DNA of 64,000 bases from Methylobacterium terrae (GTDB lineage: Bacteria > Pseudomonadota > Alphaproteobacteria > Rhizobiales > Beijerinckiaceae). A model generated the notes under the pieces. It saw only the letters and a program-made list of their open reading frames with translations, was not told where the DNA came from and did no database searches. The stretch lies in NCBI RefSeq assembly GCF_003173755.1, contig NZ_CP029553.1:2108501-2172500 (forward strand), given 5' to 3'. Positions 59,140 through 64,000 of this stretch are shown one piece after another. The stretch's first letter is position 1; every line of letters starts with the position of its first letter. The translations under genes were made by a program, and so were the position numbers.

Positions 59140-59190
59140 CCTCCCCGTCGTTCCGGGTTCCGCTTGCGCGGCCCTGGAACGACGGGGAGG
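59140..59190. repeat. Dispersed hairpin, copy 2
   Basis: CCTCCCCGTCGTTCC (59140-59154) pairs with GGAACGACGGGGAGG (59176-59190), loop of 21 bases that itself contains a short CCGC/GCGG stem. Similar to the hairpin at 28692. It lies between the ABC importer and the transferase gene, so it may attenuate or separate the two parts of the transcript. Confidence 0.6.
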
Positions 59191-59222
59191 GTATGAAATC
59201 GGAGGGCGGATCAGGCAAGCAC

Positions 59223-60146
59223 TTACACATGCGCCGCCTGCGCCACCCAATGCCCGGGGGCAACCTCCTCCAGGGGCCCGGCCTCCGGGATCGCGGCCGA
59301 AGGCGCCTCGCGCATCGCCCGCAGGCGCGCCCGCTCGACTGCGGGATCCGGCACCGGCACCGCGCCGAGGAGCGCCCGGGTGTAGGGGTGGCGCGGATCC
59401 TCGTACAGGGTGTCGCTGTCGGCGAGCTCCACGATCCGGCCCCGCCGCAGGACCGCGACCCGGTGGCAGAGGTAGCGCACCATCCTGAGGTCGTGGGAGA
59501 TGAAGAGGTACGACAGGCCCAGCTCCTCCTGCAGGTCCTGCAGCAGGTTGACCACCTGGGCCTGGATCGAGACGTCGAGCGCCGCGATCGGCTCGTCGGC
59601 GACGATGAAGCTGGGCTTCAGCGCGATCGCCCGGGCGATGCAGAGCCGCTGGCGCTGGCCGCCGGAGAACTGGTGCGGGTAGCGCCCGGAGAAGCGCGGA
59701 TCGAGCCCGACCCGCTGAAAGAGCCCCGCCACCGCCTCGCGGCGCTCCGCTGCCCCCATCTCCGGCCGGTGCAGCCGGAACGGCTCGGCCACGTAGGCGC
59801 CGGCGCTCATCCGCGGGTTGAGGGCGGCGTAGGGGTCCTGGAAGATCACCTGGATGCGCCGGCGCATCCGCCGCATCTCGCGGGCCGGCAGCAGGCTGAG
59901 GTCGGTGCCCTCGAAGGCCACGGTACCGGAGGTCGGCGGGTTCAGCATCGTCACGGCCCGGCCGATCGTCGACTTGCCCGAGCCCGATTCGCCAACGAGG
60001 CCGAGCGTCTCGCCGGGCGCGATGTCGAAGCTCACGCCCTCGACCGCGCGAAAGACGGATCCCTTGCCGCCCCACCAGTGCCGCAGGGGGTAGTGCTTGC
60101 CGAGGTTCCTTACCGAGAGCAGTGGCTCGGGCTTCACCGGCCTCAT
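59223..60146 (-). CDS. Dipeptide/oligopeptide ABC importer ATP-binding protein, DppF/GsiA type
   Basis: A 307-residue ABC ATPase: Walker [11 protein letters not shown]-loop [11 protein letters not shown], signature FSGGQRQRL, Walker [10 protein letters not shown], and a C-terminal oligopeptide-transporter region ([16 protein letters not shown]). The protein pairs with the gene at 60143, and the two ATPases drive the DppBC pore. ATG 60144-60146 overlaps the stop of the previous gene (ATGA). Confidence 0.93.
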   Translation of the reverse strand: MRPVKPEPLLSVRNLGKHYPLRHWWGGKGSVFRAVEGVSFDIAPGETLGLVGESGSGKSTIGRAVTMLNPPTSGTVAFEGTDLSLLPAREMRRMRRRIQVIFQDPYAALNPRMSAGAYVAEPFRLHRPEMGAAERREAVAGLFQRVGLDPRFSGRYPHQFSGGQRQRLCIARAIALKPSFIVADEPIAALDVSIQAQVVNLLQDLQEELGLSYLFISHDLRMVRYLCHRVAVLRRGRIVELADSDTLYEDPRHPYTRALLGAVPVPDPAVERARLRAMREAPSAAIPEAGPLEEVAPGHWVAQAAHV

Positions 60147-61165
60147 CGCCCGGCTCCTTCCGCCAGCAGTGTCGGCAGGTCGTACCACGCCGCCGCGAGG
60201 TGGCCCGGCACGCTGCCCGCCACCTGCGCCAGCGGCGGCGCCTCGGTCCGGCAGCGCGGCGTGGCGAAGGGGTTGCGGGGCGCGAACGGATCGCCCGGCG
60301 GGGGATGGCGCATGTCGGGCGGGCTGCCCTCGATCTGGCGCAGGCGCCGCCGCCCGGCCCGGCCGCTCGTGAGGTCCGGCAGGGAGCGCAGGAGCCCGAG
60401 CGTGTAGGCGTTGCGCGGATCGCAGAACACCGCGTCGACCGGCCCGCGCTCGACGATGCGCCCGGCATACATCACCTGCACGGTGTCGGCGATGCCCGCC
60501 ACCACGCCGAGATCGTGGGTGATCCAGATGATCGCCATGCCGATCTCGCGCTTCAGCTCCTGCACCAGGGCGACGATCCCGGCCTGCACCGTGACGTCGA
60601 GGGCGGTGGTGGCCTCGTCGGCGATCAGGAGCTTCGGGCGGCAGGCGAGCCCGATCGCGATCATCACCCGCTGGCGCTGGCCGCCGGAGAATTCGTGCGG
60701 GTAGTGGTCGAGGCGCCGGCCGGCCTCGGGGATGCGCACGAGGTCGAGGAGGTCGCGCGCCCGCGCCCGGGCGCTGCTCGCATCGAGGCCGCGATGCAGC
60801 CGCAACGGCTCGGCGATCTGCGCGCCCACCGTCATCGCCGGGTTGAGCGAGCTCATCGGGTCCTGGAACACCATGCCGATCTCAGGCCCCCGCACCCGGC
60901 GCAAAGCCCGCTCCGGCATCGCCAGCAGGTCGCGCCCTTCGAACAGCACCTGCCCGGCCGTGATCCGGCCCGGCGGCCGCGGCACCAGCCCGAGCATGGC
61001 GAGCACGTGGACGCTTTTTCCTGAGCCCGATTCGCCGACGATCCCCAGGGTCTCGCCCTCGCGCAACGTGTAGCTCACGCCGTTGACGGCATGGACGGTG
61101 CCGCCATCGGTGTCGAAGGCGACCGCGAGGTCGCGGACATCCAGCAGGGGAGGGGAGAGGGTCAT
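60143..61165 (-). CDS. Dipeptide/oligopeptide ABC importer ATP-binding protein, DppD type
   Basis: A 340-residue ABC ATPase: Walker [19 protein letters not shown], signature [10 protein letters not shown], Walker [10 protein letters not shown], His switch THD. The C-terminal part has the oligopeptide region with Cys-rich iron-sulfur-like pattern absent (only CDP and TPRCRTE Cys seen). Overlaps its neighbours by ATGA on both sides. Confidence 0.93.
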   Translation of the reverse strand: MTLSPPLLDVRDLAVAFDTDGGTVHAVNGVSYTLREGETLGIVGESGSGKSVHVLAMLGLVPRPPGRITAGQVLFEGRDLLAMPERALRRVRGPEIGMVFQDPMSSLNPAMTVGAQIAEPLRLHRGLDASSARARARDLLDLVRIPEAGRRLDHYPHEFSGGQRQRVMIAIGLACRPKLLIADEATTALDVTVQAGIVALVQELKREIGMAIIWITHDLGVVAGIADTVQVMYAGRIVERGPVDAVFCDPRNAYTLGLLRSLPDLTSGRAGRRRLRQIEGSPPDMRHPPPGDPFAPRNPFATPRCRTEAPPLAQVAGSVPGHLAAAWYDLPTLLAEGAGR

Positions 61166-62067
61166 CGCCGCTCCCGCGGGTCGAGGGCGTCGCGCAACCC
61201 GTCGCCGACGAGGTTGAAGGCGAGCACCGCGAGGAAGATCGACACCCCGGGCCAGATCGCCATCCAGGGCGCCTGGTCGAGGAAGTTCTTGGCGGTGTTG
61301 AGCATCGAGCCCCAGGACGGTTCGGGCGGCTGCTGGCCGAGCCCTAAGAAGGACAGGCTCGCCTCGGCGATGATCGCCGCCGCGATGGTGAGGGTGGCCT
61401 GGACCAGGATCGCCGGCACGATGTTGGGCAGGATGTGGTGGAGCGCGATGCGCCAGGGCGGGTTGCCGACGGCGCGCGCCGCCTCGACGAACTCTTCCGC
61501 GGCCACCGCCTGAACCTGCGCCCGGGTGAGGCGCACGAAGATCGAGGTCGCCGAGAGCCCGATCGCCACCATGGCGTTGGTGAGGCTCGGGCCGAGGAAG
61601 GCGGCAAGGGCAATGGCGAGGATGAGGAAGGGAATCGCCAGCAGCGCGTCGGTGAGCCGCATGATCGCCCCGTCGACGACCCCGCCGGCATAGCCCGCCA
61701 GCATGCCGAGCGGCAGGCCGAGCGCGACGGCGAGCGCCACCGAGGTCAGCCCCGCCCCGAGCGAGGCCCGCGTGCCGAAGACGATGCGCGAGAGCACGTC
61801 GCGCCCGACCTCGTCGGTGCCGAAGAGGTGGGCGAGGTCGGGCGCGGCCCGCACGGCGCCCCAGTCGGTGGCGGTCGGATCGAACGGCGCGATCCATTCG
61901 GCGCCGAGCGCCAGGACGGCGAGAAGCACCACGACGACGAGGCCGGCGAGCGCCCCGCGCCGTCGGCTGAACCGGCGCCAGAACGCGCGAAAGGCCCCCG
62001 GCTCCGGCGGCAGGGCGGCGAGGGGAGCGGCCAGTTCGGCCGGGGTGGAGAGACCGGCCTCGCTCAT
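61162..62067 (-). CDS. Dipeptide ABC importer permease, DppC type
   Basis: A 301-residue inner-membrane permease with six TM segments. N-terminal TM about 40-60; the EAA loop EEFVEAARAVGNPPWRIALHHILPN contacts the ATPases; ASLSFLGLGQQPPEPSWGSML is the family block near the end. The start overlaps the stop of the DppB gene (ATGA). Confidence 0.93.
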   Translation of the reverse strand: MSEAGLSTPAELAAPLAALPPEPGAFRAFWRRFSRRRGALAGLVVVVLLAVLALGAEWIAPFDPTATDWGAVRAAPDLAHLFGTDEVGRDVLSRIVFGTRASLGAGLTSVALAVALGLPLGMLAGYAGGVVDGAIMRLTDALLAIPFLILAIALAAFLGPSLTNAMVAIGLSATSIFVRLTRAQVQAVAAEEFVEAARAVGNPPWRIALHHILPNIVPAILVQATLTIAAAIIAEASLSFLGLGQQPPEPSWGSMLNTAKNFLDQAPWMAIWPGVSIFLAVLAFNLVGDGLRDALDPRERR

Positions 62068-63008
62068 GCGCGCCGGAGCTTCGGGTTGACCAGCGCCGAG
62101 GCGAGATCGGCCGCGAGGTTGAGCAGGATGTAGGTCGTGGCCGTGCAGATCACGACGCCCTGCACGGTGGCGAAGTCGCGGTTGAACACGGCATCCACCA
62201 TCAGCTTGCCGAAGCCCGGCACGGAGAAGACCTGCTCGGTCAGCACCGCGCCGGAGAGGAGCTGGCCGAATTCAAGCGCACCGAGCGTGATGATCGGGAT
62301 CGCCGCGTTGGGGAGCGCATGGCGCAGCACCACCCGGGTCATCGGGACGCCCTTGGCCCGGGCGGTGCGGACGTAGTCCGATTGCAGCACGCCGAGCATG
62401 GCGGCGCGGGTGTGGCGCATCATCACCGCCGCGATGGCGTTGCCGAGCACGAAGGCCGGCATCGCCATCGCGCGCAGGTTCTCCCACAGGCTCTCGCCCG
62501 GCGGCACGTAGCCCGAGGCCGGCAGCCAGCCGAGCTGCACCGAGAACAGCAGGATCATCAGGATGCCGAGCCAGAAATTCGGCACCGACAGGCCCCAGAG
62601 CGCGACCCCGTTGGCGAGGCCGTCGATCCAGGTCCCGGGCCGGACCGCCGACAGGATCCCCATCGGCACGCCGATGACGAGCGCCACCAGCATCGCCAGG
62701 CAGGCGAGCTCGAGCGTCACCGGCAGCTTCTCGCGGATGAGCTCGATCACCGGCTTCTGCAGCCGGATCGACTCGCCGAGATCGCCCTGCAGCACACCGG
62801 TCGCCCAGTAGGCGTAGCGGACCGGCAGCGACCGGTCGAGGTGGTACTTGGCGCGGATGAAGGCGATCACCTCCGGGTCGCGCTCCTCGCCCGACAGCGC
62901 GGTGGCGGTGTCGCCCGGCAGCAATTGCTGCAGGGCGAAGATGATCATCGAGGCGAGGACCAGGGTCGGGACCGCCAGCGCCAGGCGCCGGGCCAGAAAG
63001 CGCAGCAT
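62064..63008 (-). CDS. Dipeptide ABC importer permease, DppB type
   Basis: A 314-residue permease with six TM segments. N-terminal LARRLALAVPTLVLASMIIFAL, the P-domain GDLGESIRLQKPV, the EAA loop SDYVRTARAKGVPMTRVVLRHALPNA, and TEQVFSVPGFGKLMVDAV near the end match DppB/GsiC. ATG 63006-63008 shares its first base with the stop of the binding-protein gene (TGATG). Confidence 0.93.
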   Translation of the reverse strand: MLRFLARRLALAVPTLVLASMIIFALQQLLPGDTATALSGEERDPEVIAFIRAKYHLDRSLPVRYAYWATGVLQGDLGESIRLQKPVIELIREKLPVTLELACLAMLVALVIGVPMGILSAVRPGTWIDGLANGVALWGLSVPNFWLGILMILLFSVQLGWLPASGYVPPGESLWENLRAMAMPAFVLGNAIAAVMMRHTRAAMLGVLQSDYVRTARAKGVPMTRVVLRHALPNAAIPIITLGALEFGQLLSGAVLTEQVFSVPGFGKLMVDAVFNRDFATVQGVVICTATTYILLNLAADLASALVNPKLRRA

Positions 63009-64000
63009 CAGTCGAGCTTCAGGCCGGTGAAGCGCACCAGCCCGTCCGGATACTCGCCGAAGCCGGTGAGCTTCTGCGAGTAGGCCCAGAGCAGCCGGCG
63101 GTGAAAGAGGTAGACCAGCGGCTTGTCGGTCAGCACCCTCTCGGCGAGGCGCTTCCACGCTGCCTTGCGCTCGGCCGGATCGGTGGTCAGCCGCTCGGCG
63201 TTCATCGCCGAATCGGCCTCCTGGTTGCAGTAGCGCGAGTAGTTCAGCGGCGTCTTGCAGGCGAGGAAGCTGTAGGTGTTGCCGTCCGGGTCGGGCCGGC
63301 CGCTCCAGTTGTAGAGGTAGGCCTCGAAGCTGCCCTTGTCGGCCTGGTCGAGGGAGGTGGTGAAGTCGGTGGCCTGGAGCTTCACCTCGAAGCCGGCCTC
63401 GCGGGTCATCGCCTGGATCACCTGGCCGACCTGCGGCGCGTCGTTGTTGGCGTAGACCATCAGGGTGATCGAGGGCTTCTCGATCCCGGCCTCCTTGAGG
63501 AGCGCCCTGGCCTTCGCCACGTCGCGCTTCGGCACCGGGTATTCGCCGACGTAGTTCGGGTTCTTGGGCGAGACCCACTGGTTCCCGGCGAGGTACTCGC
63601 CGTTATAGACCACCTGCGTGATCGCGTTGCGGTCGATCGCCGCCTCGAAGGCGGCACGCACCCGCGGGTCGGCCACCGGCGAGCCCTCCCGGACGGTGTT
63701 GAACACGATGCCCGAGAAGCCGAGCTCGTAGGCCTGTCCCACCTTCAGCTTCGGGTCGCGCTTCACTTGCGCCAGGTCGGTGGGAGCCAGGCGCTCGATC
63801 AGGTCGAGCTGGCCGGCCCGCAAGTTGGTGAGCCGCACCGTGGTGTCGGGGATCGGCCGGAACTCGATCCGCTTGATCTGGATCGCGTCCTTGTTCCAGT
63901 AATCGTCGAAGCGCTCGACCACGATGCGGTCCTGCGGCACCCGCTCGACGAACCTGTACGGCCCGGCGCAGACCGGCGCGGTGGCGAACCTGTCGCCCAG
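63008..64000 (-). CDS. Dipeptide ABC importer binding protein (SBP family 5), 5' end outside window
   Basis: The C-terminal 330 residues of a family-5 periplasmic binding protein (about 500 usual). The frame is open to the window edge and still matches the family (ATAPVCAGPYRFVERV, the GTGPY-like block, then VVERFDDYWNKD). Later blocks include VRAAFEAAIDRNAI and PLVYLFHRRLLWAYS. The start and signal peptide lie beyond base 64000. It is the first gene of the importer operon. Confidence 0.93.
   Translation of the reverse strand: MGDRFATAPVCAGPYRFVERVPQDRIVVERFDDYWNKDAIQIKRIEFRPIPDTTVRLTNLRAGQLDLIERLAPTDLAQVKRDPKLKVGQAYELGFSGIVFNTVREGSPVADPRVRAAFEAAIDRNAITQVVYNGEYLAGNQWVSPKNPNYVGEYPVPKRDVAKARALLKEAGIEKPSITLMVYANNDAPQVGQVIQAMTREAGFEVKLQATDFTTSLDQADKGSFEAYLYNWSGRPDPDGNTYSFLACKTPLNYSRYCNQEADSAMNAERLTTDPAERKAAWKRLAERVLTDKPLVYLFHRRLLWAYSQKLTGFGEYPDGLVRFTGLKLD

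Noticed and set aside
57508..60468. A long minus-strand frame of nearly 1,000 codons over the transferase and ABC ATPase genes
   Set aside because: Out of frame with the gamma-glutamyltransferase and ATPase genes, which have all expected motifs; the long frame is an antisense or frame shadow of high GC.
1..64000. CRISPR arrays, rRNA and tRNA genes, prophage and intact insertion sequences
   Set aside because: I looked for repeat-spacer patterns, tRNA-like cloverleaf and T-loop sequences, and transposase or integrase motifs, and found none that can be supported.

Overview
The window is a GC-rich (roughly 70 percent) chromosomal stretch from an alphaproteobacterium. The protein style, the two-component and c-di-GMP repertoire, the many solute transporters and the dispersed hairpin repeats fit Rhizobiales, most likely Methylobacterium or a close relative; this is inference from sequence style, not from a marker gene. 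No rRNA, tRNA, CRISPR array, intact insertion sequence or prophage was seen. Gene density is high, many genes overlap by 1, 4 or 8 bases, and most intergenic gaps are short.

Layout: 1-1190 is the end of a phosphomannomutase/phosphoglucomutase gene. 1310-4581 (minus) is a four-gene, translationally coupled operon (Zn-less MDR dehydrogenase, 6-pyruvoyl-tetrahydropterin-synthase-fold protein, GT4 glycosyltransferase, SAM methyltransferase) that looks like a small-molecule pathway; its PTPS-fold member lacks the residues used by known enzymes. An OpgH-like glucosyltransferase runs divergently from it. 6.7-12.7 kb holds a small secreted protein, D-Ala-D-Ala ligase, and a LysR-controlled DctA / amidohydrolase / DUF3830 uptake-and-catabolism cluster. 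12.9-15.7 kb is a hybrid sensor kinase, followed by a BKACE (DUF849) enzyme. 17-18.4 kb is an AT-richer island with an uncharacterised three-TM, coiled-coil protein and a gene remnant. 18.6-21.7 kb is a catabolic set (flavin reductase, RraA-like, SDR, hydratase). 21.8-28.6 kb has a chemoreceptor, a PRISE-type reductase, an AbiEii-type nucleotidyltransferase with a small partner, and Kup.

28.8-45.7 kb continues with two tandem VOC proteins, a SAF-domain dehydrogenase and MFS carrier, a higBA-type toxin-antitoxin pair, an AhpD-like protein, a hydantoinase, a Tat-exported metallo-beta-lactamase-fold protein, a decayed subtilase next to an intact I9-inhibitor-like gene, a class II aldolase overlapping a nucleotide-transporter-like gene, a complete tripartite tricarboxylate transporter split over divergent genes (tctBA / tctC), and two overlapping oxidoreductase genes that both start with twin-arginine signal peptides.

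45.8-49.9 kb (minus) is a compact six-gene operon of envelope proteins (two secreted helical proteins, a larger secreted protein, a lipoprotein, a Cys-rich inner-membrane protein of unusual composition, an OmpA-like lipoprotein) that I cannot assign to any known system. 50.1-56.6 kb has a cytochrome P450 coupled to an orphan HAAT-type binding protein, a PAS-GGDEF-EAL protein and a D-threonine-aldolase-like enzyme. 56.8-64 kb is gamma-glutamyltransferase plus a hydratase downstream of a complete dipeptide/glutathione-type ABC importer whose binding-protein gene runs off the window.

Most notable signals: the PTPS-fold operon, the envelope operon, and a roughly 104-bp two-hairpin repeat found twice, each time placed exactly between the stop codons of convergent genes and showing compensatory stem changes.
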